This document shows positions 11,223 to 23,400 of a stretch of 64,000 nt of DNA, piece after piece. The stretch lies in NCBI RefSeq assembly GCF_000208865.1, contig NC_018389.1:62001-126000 (forward strand), given 5' to 3'. The position numbers and the translations under genes were made by a program. The stretch is from Neospora caninum Liverpool (Eukaryota > Apicomplexa > Conoidasida > Eucoccidiorida > Sarcocystidae). Under the pieces are notes generated by a model. That model had not been told where the DNA came from, searched no databases, and saw only the letters and a list, made by a program, of their open reading frames with translations. The first letter of the stretch is position 1. Each line of letters starts with the position of its first letter.

Positions 11223-12419
11223 TTACTTTCGTCTCCCAGGGTGAGGTTCCTGTTCCTCACCGTCGCCCAAGAGTAGGTGCTCTTCCTTCTTTTCCTTGTA
11301 TTTCGCCCGTTGTTGGGCTTCCATGATATCGAGTTTCGTCCACTGCTCCTGAAGTTCTTCCCACTCTTTCTCGAGCCTCTGCCGATATCGAATGGCCAGA
11401 TCTTTTGCCATCTGGAAACCATACGTGCCCACCCTGAAGTAACACTCGCATCGAACGAAGAAGTTTCGTTCGTGATTCCGCCGAGAGAATTGCACTCGCC
11501 ACGCACCCTGGGGGTGCCATCGCACGCCCCTCTGGTGAGAAATGTATGCGTCCCAGTTGATGCGCTTTGCGGCCTCCTTGGCAGCGATTGTGTTGTTGTT
11601 CAAGAGTCTCTTCACCGTGCTGGTTGCAGTGAGGGAATGAGGAATTGGAGGCGGTCGCTGCTCAGAGGGAACATACGCTGTTTGAGCAGGGTGAAGGATG
11701 CGCATTTGATGCCGGCGCTTCTGAACTACACGCTGAGTTCCGAAGCTTCGACGGCCGAGCTGAGCACCCGCGACTCCGTTTCCGCAAACGGCTGGCACGA
11801 GAGGCCGACACGACGTGCAATGGAAATAACGCGGGTGCGTTCGTTCGCGCAGTTTTTGGCGAGATATTGCAGACGAGCCTTTGCTGGCTGGGACAGAACT
11901 TTCAGGAAAAAACCTCGAGCTGGCAGAGAAATCTGACAAGAGCGAATAGCGGCATGGAACGGATGGACGGGAGGGTTTCTCGCGAACCGTCGAGCGATAA
12001 ACACCCGGGCGGGGACTGGAAGCAACGGTATCCCTTAGCTGTAGGCTGTAGTGAGGGCCCTCTCTCGGTTTTACACAGGAAGATGCGTATTTCATCGACA
12101 ACGAAAGCTTTCCAGATGCGCAAGAATCTGAGGGAGAGCACCGATCTCCGTCAGCGCGGCGTCTAGACCTGCAGAATGCGCCGTTTCCTGCCGAGAAACA
12201 GTTGCTCTGGAAACCCCCGAAGACATCATTGCCGCTGCGGTTTTGCGCCTCAGGAATGCGCTCTGCTACAAGAGCGAGTCGAAATGGACCACGAGCGCTA
12301 CACGGAATCGCCGCCCCCAATTTGGCGTGTCCCCCAAGACAAGACGAAGACTTCGACAGCGGCGCTGTGAAATCGTGACTTATTGCTGGGAGAACCTTGG
12401 ACAAAGTCCGGACTGCCAT
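11223..12419 (-). CDS. AP2-domain protein (ApiAP2-like), single C-terminal AP2
   Basis: The frame is open from 12554 (a TTG) to a TAA at 11223; the first in-frame ATG is at 12419, giving 398 residues. An AP2 domain covers about residues 286-348 (near 11376-11564): GVRWHPQGAWRV is the first strand pair, and YGFQMAKDLAIRYRQR is the typical strand-helix end with the Gly-Phe and Ala/Leu helix positions. AP2 domains in Apicomplexa usually bind DNA. A charged helix (EKEWEELQ...QRAKYKEKKEE) follows, perhaps a coiled coil. The N-terminal 280 residues are Ser/Arg/Pro-rich with no domain. The first 17 residues carry Arg and Lys without acids until Asp16, which could be a mitochondrial presequence. Upstream exons or introns inside the N-terminal part cannot be excluded; the AP2 end is secure. 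Confidence 0.72.
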   Translation of the reverse strand: MAVRTLSKVLPAISHDFTAPLSKSSSCLGGHAKLGAAIPCSARGPFRLALVAERIPEAQNRSGNDVFGGFQSNCFSAGNGAFCRSRRRADGDRCSPSDSCASGKLSLSMKYASSCVKPREGPHYSLQLRDTVASSPRPGVYRSTVREKPSRPSVPCRYSLLSDFSASSRFFPESSVPASKGSSAISRQKLRERTHPRYFHCTSCRPLVPAVCGNGVAGAQLGRRSFGTQRVVQKRRHQMRILHPAQTAYVPSEQRPPPIPHSLTATSTVKRLLNNNTIAAKEAAKRINWDAYISHQRGVRWHPQGAWRVQFSRRNHERNFFVRCECYFRVGTYGFQMAKDLAIRYRQRLEKEWEELQEQWTKLDIMEAQQRAKYKEKKEEHLLLGDGEEQEPHPGRRK

Positions 12420-14246
12420 TGTAACGGAAAAAGAGCGGTCCCAGAGATCCCCCCCGAGATTACGTTGAGCGAGAAATATCGCGAGAAAAGACACTTCCCT
12501 TGCACATGGTGCCGCCCATCTCCCCAACTGGGGCAGCGGCCCGACACGACACAACGCAATGGAAACGGTCGAGACAGGACTCGTTGTCGTAATTCAGACT
12601 CCGACAAACGTGGGGCAACGTCACCGCAGAATCGCACCGCTTTGACAGAAAACGCAAGGGACCGCGAGGAATTGCCGAGCCTGGGACCGCGAGCGTCCTG
12701 TGACATCAGTTCGGTCGTGTCGATACTGTTTCGTCTCGGGGACCGTGCGTCAGAAAAAAGTGAACCACGTCAATTGCAATCCGCTTTCGCCGCTTACAAG
12801 CTAGCCGCTGACCACAGATGCTGCCTGTGCGTGAAAAGAATCGGACGGTTTGTGCTTACACAACCACGAAAAAACGGCCGATGCATGCACACCTGCCGGC
12901 ATGCAGCATCGCGAACAGACTGACTGCGCGAAGACTAGAATCTGGTCTCGCGAACCCAGTTTTCAAACTCCAGCAACAACCGGCTGCGCCAGGGCACGAG
13001 CTCCGTTTTACCAGCATATTGCGGGACGCCTGCGCTATAATGAACTCAACTCCAGTTTGCCCAAGAGGAATTTTGTTGAAAACGCTGCGAGATCTGAATG
13101 GACTCCGGCCTGCTTAGGGATGCTCTCCAGCGGTGCGGTACAGTCCCTCGGTACTCTAACGGCCTCACGAACGGGAGACCCAACACCAGAAGGCATCTGA
13201 CGAATTTAGCCCCTTAACTCCGTGAACTTGACTGCTGCTAAAGCTAGCTCCAAATTCGACAAGCATTTCACAGCTAACCTCGTTTCTGCTGATCATTTTT
13301 GCAGCATTAATCAGTTCGAACTACCTTGCAAGAAGACACCCGATCGGGAGACACTCTGAAGCCACAGGTAACGCCGATTTCCCTCCGAGACCCGCTGTCC
13401 GTATCACACCGGGAACAACCGCCGATACCGTTCGCGCGAGATATTCAAGTTTTAAAGGGGGATACACAGGATGACACCCCCAATGGGGCGTCTGCATATC
13501 GTCAATGCATGCAAATCTACAAGAATACAGTGGAAACTCAAGAACGGGCTACCCTCGCGTGCATTGCTACCTAGCGATCCTGAGGTCCCAGGTTTCCTGG
13601 TGTTGGATAGATCTGTCGCGGACCCGAATCCTCTGAACCGCTCTTCATCTGAGGTGTTTTCTCGGAAACGAAAATGCAGCCCTATCCGCGCAAGCGGAAA
13701 AGCACTCAGCGTAAACAAACTAAAGCAGGCAACTAGTCTGCGTTTTCCAAGCTCCTTTCTGAACGCGCGAGTGCATCCCTCTACGGGCTGGCCCCCTGGA
13801 CAAAAACGCCCCTTTCTTCTGTTGTCCATTCGAGGCTGCATCTCCAGTGCGGCCGATGCGGCTTTGCCCCTCGAGTCCCGTGTGAATCGTGTGATATGGA
13901 TCGTCGCCAAAGTTCTGGGCGTTCACGCGGCCTCTTTCGCAAGTCTTCGGCCCATCACCGTTTCGGAAACAATACAGAAGAGCATGACGCCTATAAACTA
14001 TTTTTCGAACCCCAGGAGTGCAGTAAGGCACTTGTGTGACCTCCCTCGGTGTGTGCAGATATCCAACCGCGCCTCTGAGCACGGTGGACAAAGAGCGAGA
14101 AACGTTACTGTCCCGTGCTCACACACGGTCCGCGCTCTCTTTACAAAACGAGCTGCTGCAGGCCATTGATTCACAGGAATTTGGGGAGTTGGAGGTTTTG
14201 TTCTTTGAAATCGTGATTGACGAACTTTTCTTGGGTTTCCCCTTTC
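12420..14246. other. Spacer between two minus-strand genes; possible plus-strand exons
   Basis: No gene is secure here. On the plus strand there are two exon-like intervals. One is 13305-13367, with a pyrimidine-rich acceptor before it and CAG|GTAACG after it. The other is 14059-14449, whose left part falls in this spacer. The open frames on both strands across 13450-14170 are of similar length, so frame alone does not settle the coding strand. The region should also hold the promoter of the AP2 gene at 11223-12419 and the 3' UTR of the SNAP gene. Confidence 0.4.
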
Positions 14247-14449
14247 TCAGCAAAGAAGCTCCTCTATGGACACAGCTGTGGCATCCGCATCCGCCGGCAC
14301 CTGAGGCGTACTTTGAGGGGTTGCATGCGCAGGTTCCAATATGCTCGGGTTCCCCCCCTCGACGACAGGACAGTCTTGGTCCTTCACCCTCGACGAAGAG
14401 AATCCTCTTGAGAAGGGACATGGGCCGTGAGTCAATTCCAATCCAGAAG
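14059..14449 (+). CDS. Candidate exon of an unidentified plus-strand gene, antisense to the SNAP 3' end
   Basis: The interval is bounded by GTGTGTGCAG on the left and by a consensus donor AAG|GTGAGT on the right. Its frame gives a protein-like segment: a charged start with ERETLLSRAHTR, then a hydrophobic/acidic run including VLFFEIVIDELFLGFPF, then a Pro-rich tail. No acceptable upstream exon in the right phase was found. Downstream, the plus strand would run antisense through the well-supported SNAP exon at 14247-14717. It may be a real overlapping transcript or chance openness opposite the SNAP C-terminal extension. Confidence 0.2.
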
Positions 14450-16343
14450 GTGAGTTAGGGATGGCACTGGCGGTTGCGGGCACCAGGGAAGGTGGACCAG
14501 CGAGCGTTCCGCAACTCGAGAGTCTGCCTTGAGAGTTCGCTCCACGGCAGGCCGCGTTCAGATCTCGCACCATGTTAACAATTTCAGTCGGAAGGAAACT
14601 CCACATCTGGTTTTGGAGCGCAGCCGCCAGGGCTTGGGAATCACCCGCCTTGTAAGCGTCCACTGTCTCGGCAGCCAGATGGAATTCTCGACTGCCCAAA
14701 AAGTTGCTTGCAAATGCCTGCATGTCGCAGCAGAACGAGAACGCCTGCGTTTCCACCTATGAGGCGGCAGAGCGCTTTGTTCTCTCGCCCCAACCACACA
14801 AAACACTACGGTTTGCATGTGCTCCCCGCAGTTCGAGGAACAGGACACGCGACGCCCCAAGAGGCAGGCGTCTGAACCTTTATTCCTACGCGAAGCTCAC
14901 AGCCTCATCAGAAAGAGTGTCGCCACGTCCATGAGGGAGACAGACTCCTTCGTGCTCTCCCGCAGACAAAGTAACAGTGGAGCGAACCTCTGCCTGTCTG
15001 CCTGGACGCGTGGACACGGTTTGTGCGCGCCGCGCTACCCCACCAGAAAACCGACGCACTCATTCGTGACGGGTTTTAAAGCCGGGGATCTGTGTAGACA
15101 TCGTAGCCTAACGCACACTTCTGTGCGTTCGTCGGACTGAAGATGCATGAATCCAAGGATGGATGCAAACACTGATGTCCTTACCACTTCGTCAGAGAGG
15201 GCGTTATCTGCTCTCACGGGATCATCCATGGTCAGGCAGACGATCACTTTGCTCATGGCGGCCTTGTAGATGCCGTTTTGCTGGCCCAGCCTGTGGAGCA
15301 CTTTTACGTGCCTATCCAGTGCCTGAAGAAGCTCTGCGTGCATGCGTTCTCGCGCAAGGAGGCTAATGAGGTCCCGGTAAACCTCTGAAGCGTAATGCCA
15401 CTTCTCGTCTTCCTCGTGTATGGACACACACTCGCTGAGGATCTCCGCAGCGCCACGGCCGTCGTTCTCGTTTTCCTCTTTGAACTTGGCAGCCTTCTGC
15501 AGGACGCGCACCGCCGCGTCGCCTTTGCCTCCGAGTCGATACCGATGCGCCGCTTCCCTTTGCAGGCGAATCACTTCCGAGAAATCCACTTTCAGTTGCC
15601 CCGGCTGGCTCGTGGACAGCAGAACAGCCATCTGACACACACACGGAAAACCGACGCTGCAACCAGCGGTACTGAGAAGGTTCGAGGCAAGGAGAACTCC
15701 GGGATCTGAGGCGGAGACAAAAAACTGAAGGAGGACAACCGAAAGCTGTGGAGAGCCCACTATTCCGGTGCCACACGCATGTCCCGGACTGCGAAAATGG
15801 GAAGGCGTTTACAAAGCCGAGTTGCGGAGTCTCCTGAAACGGCAAGGTGCGCAGCAGTTCGTCGTGACGCCACACAGCGTCACGTCAAGAGCTAAAAACA
15901 TGGAATTTCATCGGACGGAAAACTGGCGGTTTCGTCCAACTTTTCGGGATGGGCTTCTGCTGGGACTGGCAGTGAACGCGTTGCACCGTAGACACTCTCG
16001 GAGAAACGGGCGGCTACACTCCTGAAGAAAAACCGAAAAATACCTGCTCGAGAGCCCGCGCCGTGCCAAAGGCATCTTGTTGCTTATCGCGAATTTCTAC
16101 GACCTTTTGCCAGCAGTGCAGTGCCTGGGCAAGAGCCTGTTCGCTACGATCTTCTTGGAAACATTCGGCAGCAGCCTTGTACTCGAGTGCTGCGATATCG
16201 TAGTCTGGAGAGAATTTGAGCAGAAAGACAGAGGTTTTCAGCGCCTTTTCTGCTCGCTGACGGTGCTCTACTCCGTCGTCAAATTTCCGAGAACCAGGCG
16301 AGTCGTACTCCCGGAACCCACCCCGTCCCGACGCTCCTGACAT
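14247..16343 (-). CDS. Gamma-SNAP-like soluble NSF attachment protein
   Basis: Exons on the minus strand: 16343-16044, 15631-15185, 14717-14247; all introns are phase 0 GT-AG, giving 405 residues. SNAP proteins bind assembled SNARE complexes and recruit the ATPase NSF to take them apart after membrane fusion. The first exon shows the SNAP N-terminal helices, with the diagnostic stretch KFSPDYDIAALEYKAAAECF, closer to gamma- than alpha-SNAP. Exon 2 continues the TPR-like helix array (YRLGGKGDAAVRVLQKAAKF; WHYASEVYRDLISLLARER). Exon 3 gives the last helices (EFHLAAETVDAYKAGDSQAL; WSFLPTEIVNMVRDL). Typical gamma-SNAP is about 310 residues; here roughly 90 extra C-terminal residues, Pro/Ser-rich, end in EELLC. 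That tail overlaps an open plus-strand frame, so the true stop could lie in an unrecognised further exon. Confidence 0.88.
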
Positions 16344-19300
16344 CGCGAGATCGAAACCCGAAAGTATGTAGACGCTCGTGCAACGGGGAGGGGTATCAGC
16401 AGGAAACGCCTCGACGCGGGGAATGAGCGGTGGACTTGGACATCAAGGAAGGGGTTCGGTCGTCCCAGATCAGCGACGCACTCTCATGGGTTTCGAGCCG
16501 GGGAAGCCTCAAGTCCACACTTTTCACATGTCCCGCCGCGAAAAAAATTGAGGAGAACCGGCGTGTGTGTGCATCTGCCCGACAAAATGAGCAAAGGACT
16601 GGCAGTAGAACACGCACAGGGGTCGTTGCGCAGAAACCTCGTGACGGGAATGTATGCGAAGCAAAGAAGGCCACAGACAGCTGTAGCGCGATGTAATTAC
16701 CGCCGTCCGCAACTTGGCATAACACCCGCACGCGATCGCGCACTTCGAAAAAGAGTGAATGGGAATTTCCCTTCAGTGACCATGAGAACGGGAGATGGGC
16801 AAACTGTAAATCGGGCCATGCGTAGTCACACGTGCTCACAATCGCACCGCAGGATTTCCGGCGCTGAGATCACAGGGGACAGTGCAGAGTCAGGCGCGCA
16901 CTTTCAGGCTCACAAATCAAAAGTAAAACCTGTTGCAGATGGCGCCACATTTTTGTGACCGATATTCTGTGTACGTTGAGGTGTCTTCTAATGCCATCGA
17001 CAGAGACCGCCCGGTGATCGACAAAAATGCATGCCAGAGACACAGCTACTGGGGAGGCTTTTTCATCCACCGTCGCAGTTCACCCGAAAATCGATGGGGT
17101 GGTCCGGATGTTCCAGGAGGCTGTGCCGAACGGGAACCCCAGTTAGAGTTAACGAGAAAACATCGAAATAAAAGCGCTCCCTGTAGCAGAGCCACTTGCC
17201 GCATTGAAATCGAAATCTGACGCCGAGCACGTTGCCTTCTGAGGTCGCAGAACCGCTACGAATGCTTGTCTAGAAGCGTGGATTTCAGCATCGAAATCAC
17301 GCCAGTTCTGCATTTCCTTTCTTTACTTGGCACTGCTTGCGCCCCAGCCTCTTGCACATCCCGCTGAGAACGGCGGTGACCTTTAAGGGTAAGGGAAAAG
17401 TAGCCGTTTGGCCCACCGGCGGGGTCGGCACACTCCACTTCGACCGGCACTAGACCGCGGCGACACCATTTCGTCTGTTTCACAGATATGCATCGAGCCC
17501 CACATTCACAAAGGTTTTTTTTATCCTTCCAGTTCAGTGCGCGCTAGTAGACCTTTCTCGCGACTTTCTCCCGCTGTGGACTGTTGCCAGAGATCCAGGT
17601 TCAGCCGTTCTCTCCGGCGGGCGATGGGGCATGTGCCGACGGGGCGCCACTCTTGGCCGGGATTTTTGCGGTTGTGTTGACTTCTTGGAGCTGCCAGTTT
17701 CCATTAAGGCACTTTGTCTGAAATAAGGTGCCCGTGGTGTGCAGAGAAATCGAAAGAGATGCATTCACGTGGAACAGTTGCCAGCTTCGGTGTTCCATCT
17801 GCTCAACTGGAACCCTGCGGATTTCGGCGGCATCGGCTACGCGGTCCACGCGAGCGGCCTCAGAATCCGCCTGGCCTCGAGCATTCAGCAGTATCTGAAG
17901 TTTTCTGCTGTTTCGTTTGCGACTTTAGGTGGTCTGTTTTCCGTGTTTGTTTTCCTGAAAGCTGCGCTGCATGCTCGTGGCAAAAGCATGTGCACGCGAC
18001 CGTGCAACAGTCCGAACCGTTTCGCTTCACCACTCTTCTGCTCGGCCACCGTGCCGTTGCCTCTCGGGGGTAGCCCCTCCGGCCTCTCCCGCTACCTGGC
18101 TGGCACAGATCCCTGCGTGAATGTGTATTGAAGAGGTTTTTGCACTGCAGGAATGAAGGTTTTTGGCCCATGTAGCGCCTCAGCAGTCGGAGAAGAACGG
18201 TCTGAAAAATGTGTCCCCCATCTACCTGCGACGACACCTTCTCTGCTGTTTCAGCCGCACGCGATCCGCGCCGCGTCGAGACCGTTTCCCCGTTTCTTCC
18301 CGAAACTGCCGCGGGCTCCTCGCCAAACTCACGCGCCCCACATCCTTTTCGCGGGCTGTGAGCGCGCAGTTGTTTGGGGCTTGACCCCTGGACCCGCCGC
18401 CTTATTTGCGGCTACAGGATCGACGGTAAATTTGTTTCGACTTTGAGTTTTCAGGCCACGGCGGTTTCCCCGCGAGCCATTCGGCGCGAGGAGGCCGTGC
18501 TGTGTCAGACGGATTGTCCTTTTTTACTTTTCACAGCCTTGTCTAGTTTTTTCCTCTGCAGAAAAATTCGCGGTGCGAGGGAATGTGAACAGGTGTCGGC
18601 GCTGCCTTCCCCCTCTCGCCGCTCGTGCGCCGGCGAATCGCCCTTCTTTCTCGGATTGGCGACCTTTCCTCCGGTAAAAAACGGCGATTTGCGGTATGCG
18701 GAGTCGATGCTCCAACATGACACCGCTCCATATCTGTTCCAATCCAACTGGGAACATAACCTTTTTCAACGTGAAGTGTGAGCAGGCGGGCGAGCGCCGC
18801 GCCCGGGAACTCCGGGCATACTTCACCTCAGGATCGGGCGGGTACACCCCACTCCAGGGGGTTGCACGAAGTCAAATTGCCTGAGATTGTGTGCTTGTAG
18901 ATTTTTTTTGTCCCTAAAGATAATCTGTTCAGATAGACAGACCCTAGGTTCATGGGGCGTCATGCGCTGTGTCGTGGCGCCTCCGGCGGGTGACTGGCGA
19001 GCCGCGTGCCCCTCGAGGCCCAGGCCGAAGTTTCGTTTTGTCGCTTTAGAAGTCGCTCTTCCCTTTCCTCCGAATCCTCCGCTCCTCAGTTTGTTCTCGC
19101 CCCAAGAGTGCAGGTGACTCTCGATGCGTCGGCTCTATCGACTCCGCTTCTTTCTCGAGGGTGAACACCCTAAGTTTCTGCAGGCAGCTGCTGACCCGCA
19201 GCCAACCGCCCTTTTTCGAGAATTTTGCGCGGTGCCTTGCAAGTGTACTACAGTTCACCGATCCGTGTGAAGATTATGTTTCCATAGTTCCACATTCCCG

Positions 19301-20496
19301 TTCAGCCAGAGCGATGCGTTTGTGTTTCCGCATCGCGCCATCTTTTTCTGCAGATATGCATGTGCATTTTTCTCCGTGTCCAAGTACACCTGTATATGAG
19401 CATGCGACGATGTAGCACCATTTGGATACACGTGCTTACTGATCGCTTCTCGTTTGTTGCCAAAGATATCACGTGGAGGGGGGCGATGTTTCTCGACGGC
19501 CGTCGGGGCAGGATGCTATAAGGAAGCGCTCTCTGTCGCCAAAAATCTCTTCTGAAGGCTTTCTACCGCTGTGAAGGCCCCTTCGTCTTTTTCAAGGCAG
19601 CGCCTTTTGTCTGGCTTTGGAGCGCAGGTATCAGCAGACTTGTCGACTGGTTTTCGATGCGCCGAGACGTCCACCTGCGACGGACCTCCGCGTGTCTCCT
19701 TGTGAATCTATGTATACGTTTAGTCCACTCTCTGCTCTCTCGCCTATGCCGCCAAGGCTTGTTCCCGAATACTTCTGAGATCGTTTTTTCCGAGCTCCCT
19801 TCGCTTCTTCAGGTTCTAGGCTGCATGTGTTTTTGCAGTCGGTGTACAGCCTCTCGGATCCTCCATTCTGGGCGTCGCCTAATCCCCGTTTTACCTCGTT
19901 GGCCCGAAGTGGGCGACTCCCGGGCCCCTAGGTTTCCTGCGCTGCACGAGTCACTTCGACAGGAGAGCGCGACGCTGGCAGGAGCCGCGTAGTTCGTGAT
20001 TCGAGGGCCCTCAGGGCGCCTGTCTCCTGTCCCCTCCGAGCCGTCTCAGAGAGGTCGTCTCCACGCCACATTGACAGCTTGGTTCGCAGGAGACACGAGG
20101 GGACGAAGGGGGATATGAGGTCGGCGTTGGGCAGCGTTTCGGACTTTAGACGAAATTCAATCTTTCGACTGCTTCAGAACGCTCGCTCAGACTGGCGGCA
20201 GCGTCTCCAGCAGCTCCGCCTCTTTCGCCTTCCTGCGCGTCCTGTCCCGCGCGCACGCGCCCGTCGACCTTTTCTTCCGCTGAGTCCTGTTCTGATCTCG
20301 TTTTTTCCTCGTCTGCAACGGCGGTCTTCCCAGCGACGCCTTCCAATCGTGTGCAGTCGCCCGAGCGAAGTCGGCTGAGAAGCCGAAGTCTCCAAAGCGC
20401 GTCCACAGCTGCGGCCTCTCCCTTCATCGGCACCGCCTCCCCTTTGCTACCTGACCTCCCAGGAGAGGCTTCGAAATCCGTCGACGCCGAGGGACG
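16344..20496. other. Divergent promoter and 5' UTR region; no supported coding sequence
   Basis: This 4.2-kb spacer lies between two start codons pointing apart (gamma-SNAP at 16343, ApiAP2 at 20497). Apicomplexan regulator genes often have long 5' leaders, so much of 18-20.5 kb may be transcribed. Several frames are open for 80-130 codons on both strands at 17.4-18.8 kb, with pyrimidine-rich tracts ending in CAG, but no consistent exon chain could be built. The last 500 bases before 20497 are open on both strands with high GC. Confidence 0.55.
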
Positions 20497-23400
20497 ATGA
20501 ACGCGCGGGAGAGAAGAAGGGGACGGTCTCTCCTCGAAGAGACGGAGGCTTCTGCGGCGTCTCTCACGCTTCGTCCGTCGCAAGCGACGAGTCCTCTTCT
20601 TCGTGCTCACGGCCTGACGTCTCCGCCCGCTGCCCCTGCCGCGTTTCTGCCGTCTGCGATGCGGACTCCATCGGAGAAGAAACATAGCAACGCGAATATG
20701 GAGGCGACAGAGACCGGGACGCTGTGTGCCGACGAAGCGGTGTCGCAGGAACCTGCGAGCGTCACGGAACTTGACGACGTTCAGTCCCCCTCAGAAGATG
20801 GGGGACTCTGCGAGACAACGGCGCAGACGGCCGCACTGGAGGAAGAGGAAGAGGAGTGTGAACCGCGAGAACTCGCGACCGAGGGCGAGACAGGCGGCCC
20901 GAGCGACGGTGTGCGGTTTGCTGGCGACGCAACCCGGACTGGAGAGGCGCGAAGCTCGGGCGAAGGCGAGACGCAGGGCCATGTCGATTTGAAGCCCGCG
21001 TCTGCGTCGCGTTTCCATTCGTACGCTGAACAGGACGTATGTGCGTGGGCCACCTCGATGCTTGCTCGCAACGAGCTGCGCAAGTTGAAGGCGGCTGCGC
21101 TGAAGCTCGAGGGCGACCGCATGCCGCGAAGCGATGTCGTCGGCCTCTACTTCAAGAAGCATCGTCCGTGCTGGTCTGTGGACTACCACACGCGCCAGGG
21201 AAAGAGGAAGACTGTGGAGTTTTTCGTGCCGGACCTTTCGCGGGAGACGATTGAACTCGTCCTCGTGCACGCAATCGAGTGCCGCAAGTACATGCCGCGC
21301 CGCTTCGACCAGGCCCCAGCGTTTGTCCCGGAGCCCGACGACACGACCTCGGGCATGCCCTACCGGTACGGCGCGCGGTTGCTGAGCCCGGAAGTGCTGG
21401 CCTGGGTCCGTGAAAACAACAACTCGGGGCGCAACTCCCAGCATGCGCACGGCCAAAGCAGTCGGCGAGGAGAAGGCGAGAAGGCAGGGAGCGAGAACGG
21501 ATTGCCGTCCTGTCCAGCCGAGGGGACGTCTCTGCGCGGCCCCCGAGGCAACCTCGCGCGCCAGAGAGACTCCCGCTGGCAGGCCAAAGGCGCAGGCGGC
21601 CGCGCTGGCTCAGGGCTCGCCTCCAGTGAAGAGAAGGCTCCTCAAGACAGCGAAGCTGGATCCTCCGCGGGCGGCCTGCCTCGTCCCGGCGGTGTCTCGG
21701 CCTACGTCGACTGCAGCGCGAGACACGTGCCCGGTGGGGACTACCCGAGCCCCGCGCACCTCCCCCCCGGGCGGATCCCGGGGCCCCTGTCGGGGCCTCA
21801 GATGTTCGACCAAGGCCCAGGCATGCACGTTGCCGTGTGGCGAGAGGAACCACGCGAGGCTCCGCCGCAGGCCTTGCCCCCCACGTTCGCTGTGCCCCAC
21901 GCGACCTCCTTCTCCCCTGCCGCAGGTTTCCATGATCGCAGAGAGGCGGCTGTAGAGTCGCATGGCGACCTGTACACGATGCGGCAATATCCGCCTCCGT
22001 ACCCTTACGGGCCTGTTTCGCCTGAAGCGGCCGCGCCGGTGAGTATCCTTTAGACGCCCCCAAGGCGAAACGCGCCCGTCGGTCGAGACTGTTCGCTGCG
22101 GTGGTCTTGTGCTTCACGCCCTCGAACCGGTGTCTGTTCTTGTTTTCTTGTCTCTCAGGCGGTGTCAACTTTCCGCCACCCGCCGTTTGCGAACGGCTCA
22201 GGCTACGTGAACGGGCGAGCGCCCTGCGCCCCGCCTGAAGCGCACCGCCCGCAGTCGCCTTTCTGGGGCCCGCACACGGGGATCCCTGGAGAGGACAAGG
22301 ACTGCCAAGTCATCGGGTGCACGGCCCCGACTGGGTCGCCGGCGCCCGGGCGAATGGCAAGCTTCGTGGGAAGCGGAACTGCGTTCGAGGGGGAAGGCCG
22401 ACATCAGGGAGAAGCGCCGACTACTCAGGCGGAGCAGACCGCCAAGAGGCGGCGGGTCCAGGGAGACAGCGAAGGCGCCGGCAGGGCGGGTCCCGAAGCG
22501 CCTGGCAGCGACAGTCCCTTTGTAGGGCCCCCGATGTGCCTCCCCGCTCCCAGAGAGTGGCCGAGGAACGGCCAAGCTTTTGCGCAACCCGGGACCGGAC
22601 CAGGCGCGTGCCCCGGCGCAGGGCTGGCCCCCGGCACGGAGGACGCGCGACGATCTCTTCACCTTTCGGCCTCGTATTCTTCGGCCTCGTTTTCTTCGGC
22701 CGAGTTCCCTTCCGTTCCGCCTCAGACTCCGCACGCAGCCTGCGTGCTGTCGGACGGCGACGCTTCTCGGAGCCAGGTGTCGGGAGCAGCGTCGGTGGGG
22801 TGCGCCTCTCCGCTCTCTCCGCCCTTCAGGGGAGAGGACGCTTCCGCGTGGGCCTCCAGAGAGCTTTTCGGCAGCCCTGAAGCGTTTCCCGAGAAACCGG
22901 GTCCCTTTGTGCCTGGGTCGGCGCTTCCACGGAGACAGTCAGTGGCCATCAGCGACGCAGGTCTCACTACGGCGTCGACCGCGTCGCCTTACCAGCATTC
23001 CTGCTGCAATTCAACGGTTGCTTCGTGCTCCCCGAAATCCGCTTCTCCCATGTCTCAGAGCGGATCCTTTCCCTGCGATTTCCAACAGGTGCCGCGAACG
23101 CGCTTCTCCATTCCAGGAGTTCAGACGCCCGATGATGTCGCCGTGGGGTGCCTTTCCAACCCTGGAGAGACGCCGGCGCAGCGGGCCGGCACCGAAGGAA
23201 CGCTAAAGCCAGGAGAAGCAGGTGCGCTGGACTGACAAAAAACCCTGCCGGTGACGCAGGGACAGGCGAAAGCCGTATGATGTGCATGCTTTCGCCGAGT
23301 GCAGCGGCGCCTTGCTCACCCTCAGTTGCTGAAGCTAGCAACCGGTTCGCGTCCCTTCCGCTCATCCAAAACGGTGGCTGTTTCGCTTTTCAAGCGCGTG

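Noticed and set aside
21152..22168. 338-codon minus-strand frame
   Set aside because: It lies opposite the ApiAP2 first exon; high GC makes antisense frames open. Composition is Arg/Gly/Ala-rich with no domain.
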